NCBI RefSeq assembly: GCF_012569785.1
Contig: NZ_CP046202.1
Span: 287,621-351,620 of the forward strand
DNA: 64,000 nt
Direction: 5' to 3'
From: Enterobacteriaceae endosymbiont of Donacia crassipes
Lineage (GTDB): Bacteria; Pseudomonadota; Gammaproteobacteria; Enterobacterales; Enterobacteriaceae
Part shown: positions 10,365 through 18,984 of the stretch, piece by piece
How positions within the stretch are numbered: the stretch's first letter is position 1
Layout: each line of letters begins with the position of its first letter
Notes under the pieces: model-generated
Databases searched by the model: none
What the model saw: the letters and a program-made list of their open reading frames with translations, nothing else
Told to the model about the DNA's origin: nothing
Translations under genes and position numbers: made by a program

Positions 10365-11708
10365 CTATATATCATCATATATAGATATAAATTTTCCATA
10401 TAAAGAATATATATTAGAATCAATAATTTTTATTTTAACAAATTTACCAATATAATTTTTAGAATTTGTAAAAAAAACTATTCTATTATTTTCAGTTTTA
10501 CCAAAATATTTATGATTTTGAAAAGAAAAACCTTCAACTAAAATTATCTGAATAGTATTAATCATTTTTAAACTAAATTTTTTAGTTTGTTGTTTAATAT
10601 AATATTGAAGTAAATGTAACCTTTTTTTTTTATCTATAATACTAATATTATCTTTCATTTTACTAGCTGGAGTTCCAGGTCTAGATGAATAAATAAAACT
10701 AAAACTCATATCTAAATCTAAATCTAATATTAAAGAAATAGTATTATTAAAATCTTCTTCATTTTCTCCAGGGAAACCAACAATAAAATCTGAACTAATC
10801 TGTATTAATGGTCTAACATTTCTTAATTTATTTATAATTCTTGTATATTCTTCAATATTATATTGTCTCTTCATAAGATATAAGATTTTATCAGAACCAC
10901 TTTGCACTGGTAAATGTATAAAATTTACTAATTGAGGAATTGTTTTATATATATTTATTAGTTCATCAGAAAAATATTTTGGATGATTTGTAGTAAATCT
11001 AATTCTTTTTATATTTTTTATTTCTGCAATTAATTTTAATAATTTTGTAAATGTATAATATTTTTTATATTTTTTATCGAAATATTTATAAGCATTAACA
11101 TTTTGTCCTAATAAATATATTTCTTTCACTCCTTGAGAAGCTAAATGTTTAATTTCTAAAATAATATCTTTATAAGGTCTACTAATTTCTTTTCCTCTTG
11201 TATAAGGCACTATACAATAAGTACAATATTTATTACATCCTTCTATAATAGTAATAAAAGAACTTACTTTTTTTGTTTTACTAAAAGGGAAAAATTTAAA
11301 TTTTTCAATTTTAGGGAAACTAATATCAATTAAATATTTTTTAAATTGACGTATCTTATATATCATTTTAGGTAATCTATGAAAAGTTTGAGGTCCAAAA
11401 ATAATATCTATATAATATGCTCTTTCTAAAATTTTTTTACCTTCTTGTGAAGCAACACATCCACCTACACCTATAATGATATTAGGATTATTTTTTTTTA
11501 AACTTTTCCATCTTCCTAATTGATGAAAAAGTTTTTCTTGTGCTTTTTCTCTAATAGAACAAGTATTTAATATTAAAATATTGGCATTTGTTACTGATGT
11601 AGTAATTTTACAATTTAATTCATTTTTCATAATATCAGCTATCTTAGAAGAATCATATTCATTCATTTGACAGCCCCAAGTTTTAATATATAATTTATTT
11701 TTTAACAT
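10365..11708 (-). CDS. miaB: tRNA-2-methylthio-N6-dimethylallyladenosine synthase (MiaB)
   Basis: Radical-SAM methylthiotransferase acting on A37 of tRNAs that read U-starting codons. The protein has 447 aa (E. coli 474). The N-terminal cluster-binding cysteines are in WGCQMNEYDSSKIADIM, LNTCSIREKAQEK and GVGGCVASQEG. The radical-SAM cluster motif CNKYCTYCIVPYTRGKE lies near residue 158. A C-terminal TRAM-like domain follows (ILVEGFS to VKIKIID). All catalytic cysteines are retained. The substrate also needs MiaA, which is not in this window. Upstream lies the tRNA Gln-Leu-Met cluster on the same strand. Confidence 0.96.
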   Translation of the reverse strand: MLKNKLYIKTWGCQMNEYDSSKIADIMKNELNCKITTSVTNANILILNTCSIREKAQEKLFHQLGRWKSLKKNNPNIIIGVGGCVASQEGKKILERAYYIDIIFGPQTFHRLPKMIYKIRQFKKYLIDISFPKIEKFKFFPFSKTKKVSSFITIIEGCNKYCTYCIVPYTRGKEISRPYKDIILEIKHLASQGVKEIYLLGQNVNAYKYFDKKYKKYYTFTKLLKLIAEIKNIKRIRFTTNHPKYFSDELINIYKTIPQLVNFIHLPVQSGSDKILYLMKRQYNIEEYTRIINKLRNVRPLIQISSDFIVGFPGENEEDFNNTISLILDLDLDMSFSFIYSSRPGTPASKMKDNISIIDKKKRLHLLQYYIKQQTKKFSLKMINTIQIILVEGFSFQNHKYFGKTENNRIVFFTNSKNYIGKFVKIKIIDSNIYSLYGKFISIYDDI

Positions 11709-11777
11709 AATTTATTAATTAAATAATTTTTTTATTTTTAAATTTTAGAAAAATGAAAAAAATAAGTATATTTTTAC

Positions 11778-11849
11778 CTGGGGTACCTGGATTTGAACCA
11801 GGGATGCCGGTATCAAAAACCGGTGCCTTAACCACTTGGCTATACCCCA
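11778..11849 (-). tRNA. tRNA-Gln (anticodon UUG)
   Basis: Folds as a cloverleaf: acceptor TGGGGTA pairs with TACCCCA, with discriminator G, the anticodon stem CCGGT/ACCGG encloses TTTTGAT with UUG at 34-36, and the T arm is CCTGGTTCAAATCCAGG. It is nearly identical to enteric tRNA-Gln. The 3' CCA is not encoded. Last gene of the Met-Leu-Gln tRNA transcript. Confidence 0.96.
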
Positions 11850-11863
11850 TATTTTTTTATTTA

Positions 11864-11954
11864 TGCGGAAGACGAGACTTGAACTCGTACTATATTTTTA
11901 TCTAAATAGCCAGAACCTAAATCTGGTGCGTCTACCAAATTCCGCCACTTCCGC
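11864..11954 (-). tRNA. tRNA-Leu (anticodon UAG)
   Basis: Class II tRNA with a long AT-rich variable arm (about 22 bases), acceptor GCGGAAG with CTTCCGC, discriminator A, and anticodon loop TTTAGGT giving UAG. At 91 bases it is a little longer than its enteric counterpart, owing to the variable arm. CCA is not encoded. Confidence 0.95.
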
Positions 11955-11971
11955 TTTCGCTAATTATTTTT

Positions 11972-12047
11972 TAGCTACGATGGGAATTGAACCCATGACC
12001 TCAGCGTTATGAGTGCTGTGCTCTAACCAAAACTAAGCTACGTAGCC
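11972..12047 (-). tRNA. tRNA-Met, elongator (anticodon CAU)
   Basis: Acceptor GGCTACG pairs with CGTAGCT, leaving a G-U wobble at the first pair, with discriminator A. The anticodon loop is CTCATAA. It matches the enteric elongator tRNA-Met rather than the initiator: position 1 pairs and the three-GC anticodon stem is missing. CCA is not encoded. First gene of the cluster, 15 bases downstream of a promoter -10 box. Confidence 0.95.
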
Positions 12048-12062
12048 AATAATTATATTTAC

Positions 12063-12092
12063 ATTATGTAATATAATAAAGTATAACGTCAA
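12063..12092 (-). promoter_or_regulatory. sigma-70 promoter of the tRNA Met-Leu-Gln cluster
   Basis: On the minus strand TTGACG (12087-12092) is separated by 18 bases from CATAAT (12063-12068). Both hexamers match the consensus at five of six positions, and the -10 box ends 15 bases before the first tRNA. The G and C in the -35 box are unusual in the surrounding AT-only sequence, suggesting selection. Confidence 0.65.
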
Positions 12093-12153
12093 CTTAAATT
12101 TATTAATTTAAGTATAAAATTTAAATTAAATTTGTGAAAAGAGTAAAATAAAT

Positions 12154-13806
12154 ATGTGTAGAAATAATAATTTTTATAAAAAAAATTTTATTTTTAAAAT
12201 TATCCACAATGATTTAAAAAATAAAAAATATAATTTTATATGTACTAGATTTCCTCCAGAACCTAATGGTTATTTACATATAGGACATATTAAATCTATA
12301 TGTTTAAATTTTTCTATAGCAAAATTTTATGGAGGAAATTGTTTTTTGAGAATTGATGATACTAATCCAACAACTGAAAATATTAAATATATTAATTCTA
12401 TAAAAAAAGATTTGATTTGGTTAGGATTTAAATGGGATCATAAAATTAAATATTCATCAGATTATTTTGATATGATATATAAATATGCAATAGAATTAAT
12501 TAATAAAAATTTAGCTTATGTTGATGAATTAAGTATACAAGAAATTAAATCTTATAGAGGTACTTTATCAGTACCTGGTAAAGATAGTCCTTATAGGAAT
12601 CGTTCAATAAAAGAAAATTTAAAATTATTTCATAATATGCGTTTAGGTAATTTTTCTGAAGGAAGTATGTCTTTACGTGCAAAAATAGACATGAAATCAA
12701 AAATAATTATAATGAGAGATCCTGTTTTGTATAGAATTAAATTTCAAAAACATCACCAAACTGGTAAAAAATGGTGTATATATCCTACTTATGATTTTTG
12801 TCATTGTATATCTGATTCAATTGAAGGAATAACACACTCTTTATGTACTTTAGAATTTCAAGATAATAAAATATTATATAATTGGATACTCAATAATATC
12901 AGTGTTAAAAACTATCCTAAACAATATGAATTTTCAAAATTACAAATTGAATATGGAATAACTTCAAAAAGAAATATTAGATTATTAATTAAAAATAAAA
13001 TAGTTGATGGATGGGATGATCCTCGTTTATTAACTATTTCTGGTTTACGCAGAAAAGGATATACAGCTTTATCGTTAAAAAATTTTTGTTATCGTATAGG
13101 AGTAACAAAACAAAATAATATTATACAATTATCTTATTTAGAATTTTGTATAAAAAAAGAATTAAATCAAATCGCTCCAAGAGCAATGGCAATACTTAGA
13201 CCTTTAAAAATTATTATTGATAATTTTCCTGTTAATAAAAAAATAAAATTATTAATCCCTAATCATCCATTTAATAAAAATATGGGTTATAGAATTATTT
13301 ATTTTACAAAAGAAATATATATAGATATTTTAGATTTTTCAGAAGAAGAAAAAAAAGATTATAAAAGATTAATTTTAGGTAAAAAAGTAAAATTAAGATA
13401 TTCATTTGTAATTAAAGCTAATAAAGTTATTAAAAACAGTAATGGAAATATTATTTGTGTATATTGTACATACTATCAAAATACATTAGGAATTAAAATA
13501 GATAAAAAAGATCAAAAAATAAAAGGGATAATTCATTGGATATCTTGTCTTAATTCTCAACCAGTTTTATTTTATTTATATAAAACTTTATTAAAAAAAA
13601 AATGTATTAACAATACAGATAATATTTTATCTTATATAAATAAGAAATCATTATTAATATATAATGGTTTTATAGAAAAAAATTTATTAAAAGAACAAAA
13701 AAAAAAACATTTTCAATTTGAAAGAGAAGGATATTTTTATTTTGATAAAAAAAATTCTAATAAAAAACAAATAATTTTTAATCAAATATTATCATTTAGA
13801 TCATAA
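12154..13806 (+). CDS. glnS: glutaminyl-tRNA synthetase
   Basis: Charges tRNA-Gln directly, so the Gln pathway here need not use the amidotransferase route. The protein has 550 aa (E. coli 554). It has the class I signature in PPEPNGYLHIGHIKS (about residues 34-48), DDTNP, and the second motif with lysine in ITSKRNIRLL followed by WDDPRLLTISGLRRKGY. The C-terminal anticodon-binding beta-barrels are diverged but full length. It is divergent from the tRNA cluster, which includes its own substrate tRNA-Gln 300 bases away. It ends at a convergent terminator shared with fldA. Confidence 0.97.
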   Translation: MCRNNNFYKKNFIFKIIHNDLKNKKYNFICTRFPPEPNGYLHIGHIKSICLNFSIAKFYGGNCFLRIDDTNPTTENIKYINSIKKDLIWLGFKWDHKIKYSSDYFDMIYKYAIELINKNLAYVDELSIQEIKSYRGTLSVPGKDSPYRNRSIKENLKLFHNMRLGNFSEGSMSLRAKIDMKSKIIIMRDPVLYRIKFQKHHQTGKKWCIYPTYDFCHCISDSIEGITHSLCTLEFQDNKILYNWILNNISVKNYPKQYEFSKLQIEYGITSKRNIRLLIKNKIVDGWDDPRLLTISGLRRKGYTALSLKNFCYRIGVTKQNNIIQLSYLEFCIKKELNQIAPRAMAILRPLKIIIDNFPVNKKIKLLIPNHPFNKNMGYRIIYFTKEIYIDILDFSEEEKKDYKRLILGKKVKLRYSFVIKANKVIKNSNGNIICVYCTYYQNTLGIKIDKKDQKIKGIIHWISCLNSQPVLFYLYKTLLKKKCINNTDNILSYINKKSLLIYNGFIEKNLLKEQKKKHFQFEREGYFYFDKKNSNKKQIIFNQILSFRS

Positions 13807-13814
13807 CAATTAGA

Positions 13815-13854
13815 TTAAAATCAATTATATTAAAAATAATATAATTGATTTTAA
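13815..13854. terminator. bidirectional terminator between glnS and fldA
   Basis: An 18-base-pair perfect inverted repeat: left arm TTAAAATCAATTATATTA (13815-13832), loop AAAA, right arm 13837-13854. It fills the 52-base gap between two convergent genes, so it can stop transcription from both sides. The stem is almost all A-T. Confidence 0.75.
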
Positions 13855-13858
13855 ATAA

Positions 13859-14371
13859 TTAAAGATTTAATTCATTAGAAATTTGTTTAGTCCAAGTTAT
13901 GATACGTGAATTAGTTAATTCTGATTGTCTGTCTTCATCTATAGTTAATCCTAAAAAATAATCTTTATTTTTTAGACTTTTAGTATTCGAAAAATAATAA
14001 CTTTTTGTTGGCCAATATCCTACAATATTTCCTTTATTAGTTTTAACTATATTATAAATAACACTTATAGCATCACAAAAATATTCTCCATAATCTTCTT
14101 GATCACCACAACCAAATAAACATAAATTTTTATTTTTAAAACTAATTTTTTGTAAAATTGGTAAAAAATCATCCCAATCACATTGAACTTCACCATAATA
14201 CCATGTGGGTACTCCAAATATAAGTATATTATATTTTTCAATATCTTTTTTTTCTATTTTAGCAATATCAAATACTGAAGCAATATTATGACCTAATTGT
14301 TTTTGTATATTAAAAGCAACATTTTCAGTATTTCCTGTATCACTACCAAAAAAAATACCTATCTTTGACAT
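13859..14371 (-). CDS. fldA: flavodoxin
   Basis: FMN electron carrier serving radical-SAM and isoprenoid (IspG/IspH) enzymes; MiaB in this window is one possible client. The protein has 170 aa (E. coli 176). The FMN phosphate loop [12 protein letters not shown] is at residues 9-20, with the flavin-stacking loops [15 protein letters not shown] and [12 protein letters not shown] following. Start ATG at 14371. ybfF lies upstream on the same strand. Confidence 0.96.
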   Translation of the reverse strand: MSKIGIFFGSDTGNTENVAFNIQKQLGHNIASVFDIAKIEKKDIEKYNILIFGVPTWYYGEVQCDWDDFLPILQKISFKNKNLCLFGCGDQEDYGEYFCDAISVIYNIVKTNKGNIVGYWPTKSYYFSNTKSLKNKDYFLGLTIDEDRQSELTNSRIITWTKQISNELNL

Positions 14372-14391
14372 TTTATTTTTATCTCAAAATA

Positions 14392-15174
14392 TTATTTATA
14401 ACATAATTTTCTAATTAAATTAAATATTAATTTTATATTTTCAATATGTAATAAATGACCAACATTAGGAATATTATATATTCTAGCATTAGGAAATTGA
14501 GAAAATATATTAGTATAATTAATTTTATTTATGTAATTTGATTTTTCTCCTTTTAAAAAAAAAATATTTCCTTTCCATACAGAAAAAAGTGGATTCCAAT
14601 TTAATATATTATTATATTCATTTTTTATAATAGATAAATTAAATTCCCATTTTCCATTTTTAAATGTTTTTAACAATAAATTTATAATAAATTTATTGTT
14701 AATGAAAGATTTTAGTAATTTAAACGCATCTTTTCTAAAAAATATTTTTTTTTTGTATACTTCTTCTAATGCAAAAAAAATATTTGTTTTATTAAATTTA
14801 TATTTAACAGGTGCTATATCTAAAATAATAATAGTTTTAATAAAATTAAATGGTATAAATTTAGTAAGATTCATAGCTATTTTTCCTCCTATAGAATGTC
14901 CAATAAAAATAAGATTTTTTTTAATATTTAAAAAATTCAATGTATCCAATACATCTTGTGATAAAGATATATAATCCATTTTTTTATTTTGAGGAGATAA
15001 ACCATGATTTCTAATATCTAATAATAAAACTTTAAATTTTGTTTTATGAAATAAAAATTTACCCATTAAATATAAACTTTTTTTATTACCAAATAATCCA
15101 TGTAACATAACAATATTATGTTTATTTTTAATAAATATATTTTCATTAGAAATAAATAAATAACTTAAAATCAT
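14392..15174 (-). CDS. ybfF: alpha/beta-hydrolase, YbfF-like esterase
   Basis: Acyl-CoA/ester hydrolase family of uncertain physiological role. The protein has 260 aa (E. coli YbfF 254). The oxyanion motif MLHGLFGNKKSLYLM is near residue 23, the nucleophile elbow GHSIGGKIAMNL near 93, and the catalytic histidine in NVGHLLHIEN near the C terminus. Position next to fldA matches enteric order (fldA, ybfE, ybfF), with ybfE gone. Retention in such a reduced genome is notable because its essential role is unclear. Confidence 0.88.
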   Translation of the reverse strand: MILSYLFISNENIFIKNKHNIVMLHGLFGNKKSLYLMGKFLFHKTKFKVLLLDIRNHGLSPQNKKMDYISLSQDVLDTLNFLNIKKNLIFIGHSIGGKIAMNLTKFIPFNFIKTIIILDIAPVKYKFNKTNIFFALEEVYKKKIFFRKDAFKLLKSFINNKFIINLLLKTFKNGKWEFNLSIIKNEYNNILNWNPLFSVWKGNIFFLKGEKSNYINKINYTNIFSQFPNARIYNIPNVGHLLHIENIKLIFNLIRKLCYK

Positions 15175-15231
15175 ATATAACTAAATTTATTAAAAAAAAT
15201 ATTTTATCATAAATAAAATAAAAATTGAATT

Positions 15232-15260
15232 TTTAAAGAAATAAAAAAATATGATATAAT
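15232..15260 (+). promoter_or_regulatory. sigma-70 promoter for pgi (extended -10)
   Basis: TTTAAA (15232-15237), a 17-base spacer, then a perfect TATAAT (15255-15260) preceded by TGA, giving an extended -10. It lies 30 bases upstream of the pgi start in a divergent intergenic region. Confidence 0.55.
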
Positions 15261-15290
15261 TTTTTACCTAAAAAATTATTGTTTTATTAT

Positions 15291-16907
15291 ATGAAAAATA
15301 TTAATCCTACTAAAACTTTTTCTTGGAAAAAATTACAAAATCATGTAAAAGAAATGAAAAAAATAACTATTTATGATCTATTTCAAATAGATAATAATAG
15401 ATTTGAAAATTTTTCTATTAATTTTGAAAATATTATTCTTTTTGATTATTCAAAAAATATTATTAATAAAAAAACTATATATTATTTATTAAATTTAGCT
15501 AAAGAAACTAAATGTATTGATGCTATTCATGAAATGTTTTATGGGGAAAAAATTAATATAACAGAAAATAAGTCTGTTTTACATACAGCTTTAAGAAATA
15601 ATAGCATTGATTTCTTTTTAAGAGATCATCAAATTTATAATAATATAAATAAAACTTTAAAAAAAATAAAAAATATTTCTAATAAAATTATATCAGGAGA
15701 ATGGAAAGGTTTTACTGATAAAAAAATTAAAAATATTGTAAATATAGGAATAGGTGGTTCTCACTTAGGTCCATTAATGATTACAGAATCATTAAAAAAT
15801 TATAAAAACAAATTAAATTTATTTTTTTTATCTAATGTTGATGCTAATCAATTAATTAATATTATTAATAAAATTAAACCAGAAGAAAGTATATTTATTA
15901 TTGCATCAAAAACTTTTAATACATTAGAAACAATTACTAATGCTTTAAGTATAAAAAAATGGTTTATTAAAAATATTAATATAAATTTTAATAAAGATAT
16001 TTTTTCTAAACATTTTATTGCTGTTACAAATAATATTAATGCGGCAATAAAATTCGGTATAAATGAAAATAATATTTTATCATTACTGTCTGAAATAGGT
16101 GGACGTTTTTCTCTATGGTCTTCTATTGGATTAATAATATCTTTGTCTATTGGATTTGATAATTTTTATCAATTATTACAAGGAGCATATAAAATGGATA
16201 ATCACTTTTTTTATTCTCCTATAGATAAAAATATTCCTGTTATTATGGCATTAATTAATATTTGGTATAGTAATTTTTGGGATACAGAAACAGAAGCTAT
16301 AATAGCTTATAATGATAATATGTGTTTTTTACCATTATATTTGCAACAATTAAATATGGAATCTAATGGTAAATCTATAGATAGAAATGGAGAAAAAATA
16401 AAATATCAAACTAGCCCCATTATATGGGGTGATGTAGGAACTAATGGACAACATTCATTTTTTCAAATGTTACATCAAGGAACTAAATTAATACCATGTG
16501 ATTTTATAGCTTCTGCTATACCTAATTATAATAATTATAAAAATCATCATGTTCAACTTATTGCTAATTATATTGCACAAACAAAAGCATTAGCATTTGG
16601 TAATATAAAAGAATATAATTGTAAAAAAAATATATATTATTGTTGTTATGGTAATAGACCTAGTAATTCTATTTTTTTAAAAAAAATTAATCCCTATAAT
16701 TTAGGAATGTTGATTGCATATTATGAACATAAAATTTTTATACAAGGAGTAATTTTAAATATATTTTCTTTTGATCAATGGGGTGTAGAATTAGGGAAAA
16801 AAATTACTCATTCTTTAATAAAAGAAATTAAAATAAATAATTATGCAATAAGTAAAAATGATTATTCATCTAAAGGATTAATTAATTTTTATAAGTATTT
16901 TAATTAA
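15291..16907 (+). CDS. pgi: glucose-6-phosphate isomerase
   Basis: Interconverts glucose-6-P and fructose-6-P, linking glycolysis, amino-sugar and pentose pathways. The frame is open from 15279, but the ATG at 15291 gives MKNINPTKTFSWKKLQ, matching the E. coli N terminus, for 538 aa (E. coli 549). Visible signatures: SGEWKGFTDK, NIGIGGSHLGP, SKTFNTLET, GGRFSLWSSIG, the catalytic glutamate block MESNGKSIDRNG, the histidine block GTNGQHSFFQMLHQGTK, and the lysine block FDQWGVELGKK. All key residues are retained. With rpe and the shikimate genes it fits a supply line for erythrose-4-phosphate or amino sugars. Confidence 0.97.
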   Translation: MKNINPTKTFSWKKLQNHVKEMKKITIYDLFQIDNNRFENFSINFENIILFDYSKNIINKKTIYYLLNLAKETKCIDAIHEMFYGEKINITENKSVLHTALRNNSIDFFLRDHQIYNNINKTLKKIKNISNKIISGEWKGFTDKKIKNIVNIGIGGSHLGPLMITESLKNYKNKLNLFFLSNVDANQLINIINKIKPEESIFIIASKTFNTLETITNALSIKKWFIKNININFNKDIFSKHFIAVTNNINAAIKFGINENNILSLLSEIGGRFSLWSSIGLIISLSIGFDNFYQLLQGAYKMDNHFFYSPIDKNIPVIMALINIWYSNFWDTETEAIIAYNDNMCFLPLYLQQLNMESNGKSIDRNGEKIKYQTSPIIWGDVGTNGQHSFFQMLHQGTKLIPCDFIASAIPNYNNYKNHHVQLIANYIAQTKALAFGNIKEYNCKKNIYYCCYGNRPSNSIFLKKINPYNLGMLIAYYEHKIFIQGVILNIFSFDQWGVELGKKITHSLIKEIKINNYAISKNDYSSKGLINFYKYFN

Positions 16908-16952
16908 AATTTTTATAATAATTATATCTAAATAATTCTCTATTAAACAATA

Positions 16953-16986
16953 AATGTATATATTATACGATTATAATATATATATT
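16953..16986. terminator. bidirectional terminator between pgi and deaD
   Basis: A 15-pair stem (one G-U) of left arm AATGTATATATTATA (16953-16967) and right arm TATAATATATATATT (16972-16986) with a CGAT loop, in the 131-base gap between two convergent genes. Confidence 0.6.
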
Positions 16987-17038
16987 TATTTATAAATTTT
17001 ATTTACTTATAATACTAATTTTTTAATTTGTTATTATT

Positions 17039-18736
17039 TTATTTATATTTATTTTTAAAATTAAATTTAGTATTTTTATAAAATTTTTTAGATTTATTTA
17101 TTAACTCAAAATTAATATTTTTATTGATAATTCGAATATTTTTAGAATTTTGTAAAAATTTTTTTCTTCTTAAAGAAGAAAGTTCAATAATAGAATAATC
17201 AGAAAATAATTTTATATTTCCTATATCTTTGCTATCGATTTGAAATTCATTAATAGTAGCTCCAACTATATGACGTATTTCAATTTTATCTTTTTTGCCT
17301 ATATTTATACGGTAAACATCCATTTTATTAGAATATTTTTTATGTTTTTGAAAATATTTATTTTTAACAATAAAGTTTTTTTTATAAAATATTTTTCTTA
17401 TACTTGTTTTAGTAGGATCTGGAGGTAATACTAAAGGTTTTTTAAATTGAGATAATTTTAATAAAATTGCTATTAAAATTTCTTGATCTATTTTATTTTT
17501 AGTTATTATTGTTGATATAATATTTTGATATTGAATCAAATCTTTTTTTTTTATAAAATTTATTTCTTTTTTTATTTTAAAAATAAATTTTTCTAACCTT
17601 TTTTGGCATAAAAGGTTAGAATTGGGTAAAAAAACTTCATTAATATTACATTTTATTTTAAATTGAATATTTTTAAGAAATCTTTTTTCTCTATATTCAA
17701 TAAATGTTAAAGATTTACCTTGTCTTCCTGCACGTCCAGTTCTCCCAATACGATGAATATAAGACTCAATATCCATTGGTATATCATAGTTTATAACTAA
17801 ATTAATTCTATCTACATCTAATCCTCTTGCGGCGATATCAGTAGCAATTAATATATCTAAATTACCATTTCTAAATCTTTCTAATGTTTGTTCTCTATTA
17901 CGTTGATTCATATCTCCATTTAATGCTGCACTATTATAATCATATTGTTTTAATATATCAGCAATTTCAATTGTTGAAGTTTTAGTTTTAACAAAAATTA
18001 AAACTGCATCGTAATTTTCAGTTTCTAAAAATTTCATTAAAGCTTCTATTTTATTACCATATATAAACCAATAAGTTTGTTTTATATCTGGTATAGTTTT
18101 AATATTTGTTTTTATAATAATTTCATATGGATGAATCATAAAATTTTTAGTAATATTTTTGATTTTTTGTGGCATTGTTGCTGAAAATAATGAAGTTTGA
18201 TGGTGTTTTGGTATTGTTATTAATATTTTTTCAACATCTTCAATGAAACCCATTCTTAACATTTCATCTGCTTCATCTATTACTAAACTAGTTAATTGAG
18301 ATAAATTAACAGTTTTTCTTTTAATATGATCTAATAGACGACCTGGAGTAGCTATAATAATTTGTGTTCCTAAACGTAAATTTTTTAATTGTATTTGATA
18401 TGATTGTCCCCCATATAATGCTAAAATATTAATACCTTTTATATATTTTGAAAATAAAGAAACTGTTTCAGATACTTGTATTGCTAATTCTCTTGTTGGT
18501 GTTAAGATTAATATTTGTGTTTTTTTTACAGATAAATTTATATTATTTAATAAAGGTAATATAAAAGCTGCAGTTTTACCACTACCAGTTTGAGCTATTC
18601 CTAAAACATCTTTTTTTAATAATAAATGTGGAATACATTTTTTTTGTATAGGAGAAGGATTTAAATATCCTATATCATGTAAAGCTTTTAAAAGAAACTT
18701 ATTTAAACCAAAATTAGAAAAAGTAATATTCGTCAT
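17039..18736 (-). CDS. deaD: DEAD-box RNA helicase DeaD (CsdA)
   Basis: ATP-dependent RNA helicase for ribosome assembly and mRNA decay. The protein has 565 aa (E. coli 629). The Q motif and Walker A (AQTGSGKTAAF) are at about residues 35-60, then PTRELA, TPGRLLDHI, VIDEADEMLRMGF, SAT, and the RecA-2 motifs GDMNQRNREQTL and HRIGRTGRAGRQG. A DbpA-like RNA-binding domain (YRINIGKKDKIEIRHIVGA to SDYSIIEL) is kept, but the basic tail is shortened. nlpI, normally between pnp and deaD, is missing. A 12-pair hairpin lies inside the coding region at 17591-17621. Confidence 0.96.
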   Translation of the reverse strand: MTNITFSNFGLNKFLLKALHDIGYLNPSPIQKKCIPHLLLKKDVLGIAQTGSGKTAAFILPLLNNINLSVKKTQILILTPTRELAIQVSETVSLFSKYIKGINILALYGGQSYQIQLKNLRLGTQIIIATPGRLLDHIKRKTVNLSQLTSLVIDEADEMLRMGFIEDVEKILITIPKHHQTSLFSATMPQKIKNITKNFMIHPYEIIIKTNIKTIPDIKQTYWFIYGNKIEALMKFLETENYDAVLIFVKTKTSTIEIADILKQYDYNSAALNGDMNQRNREQTLERFRNGNLDILIATDIAARGLDVDRINLVINYDIPMDIESYIHRIGRTGRAGRQGKSLTFIEYREKRFLKNIQFKIKCNINEVFLPNSNLLCQKRLEKFIFKIKKEINFIKKKDLIQYQNIISTIITKNKIDQEILIAILLKLSQFKKPLVLPPDPTKTSIRKIFYKKNFIVKNKYFQKHKKYSNKMDVYRINIGKKDKIEIRHIVGATINEFQIDSKDIGNIKLFSDYSIIELSSLRRKKFLQNSKNIRIINKNINFELINKSKKFYKNTKFNFKNKYK

Positions 18737-18814
18737 ATAATATACATTCCTTATAAATATATTTTAAAATTTTAAAATTAGTAATTAATAGATTAGAAAA
18801 TTAATATTTAAATT

Positions 18815-18922
18815 GTAATTATGTTTTTAATAGTAATTAAACATAATTACAAATATTTAAATTACTCAATGTAAATTATAATTTAATAATTGAGTTTTAT
18901 AAACTATTATATTTATAAAACT
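18815..18922 (-). other. three consecutive hairpins between pnp and deaD
   Basis: The 248-base spacer holds three inverted repeats. Arms GTAATTATGTTT (18815-18826) and its complement (18839-18850) form 12 pairs. ACTCAAT (18864-18870) pairs with ATTGAGT (18889-18895) around a 14-base perfect palindrome. AGTTTTATAAA (18893-18903) pairs with TTTATAAAACT (18912-18922). The second and third share bases 18893-18895 and cannot both form fully. The region is downstream of pnp and upstream of deaD on the same strand, and it replaces nlpI. It may be a terminator or RNA-processing region. No open frame is seen. Confidence 0.55.
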
Positions 18923-18984
18923 TGTTTTTAAAATAACAAATTTATTAAAATAATTTATATAATTTTTAAAAATATTTTTATATA

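Noticed and set aside
12092..12113. Inverted repeat ACTTAAATT/AATTTAAGT between the tRNA cluster and glnS, considered as an operator
   Set aside because: Nine pairs of pure A-T apart from the end pair, in a spacer where such repeats are frequent; it overlaps only one base of the tRNA -35 box and no partner regulator is evident.
12200..12208. Perfect DnaA-box sequence TTATCCACA
   Set aside because: It is a single copy inside the glnS coding sequence, with no neighbouring boxes or DUE; not enough for an origin.
10365..16907. Possible frameshifts in the most diverged proteins (holA, ybfF, glnS C-terminal half)
   Set aside because: Each frame is continuous at near-family length and ends in the expected C-terminal motif or position; divergence is explained by AT drift.
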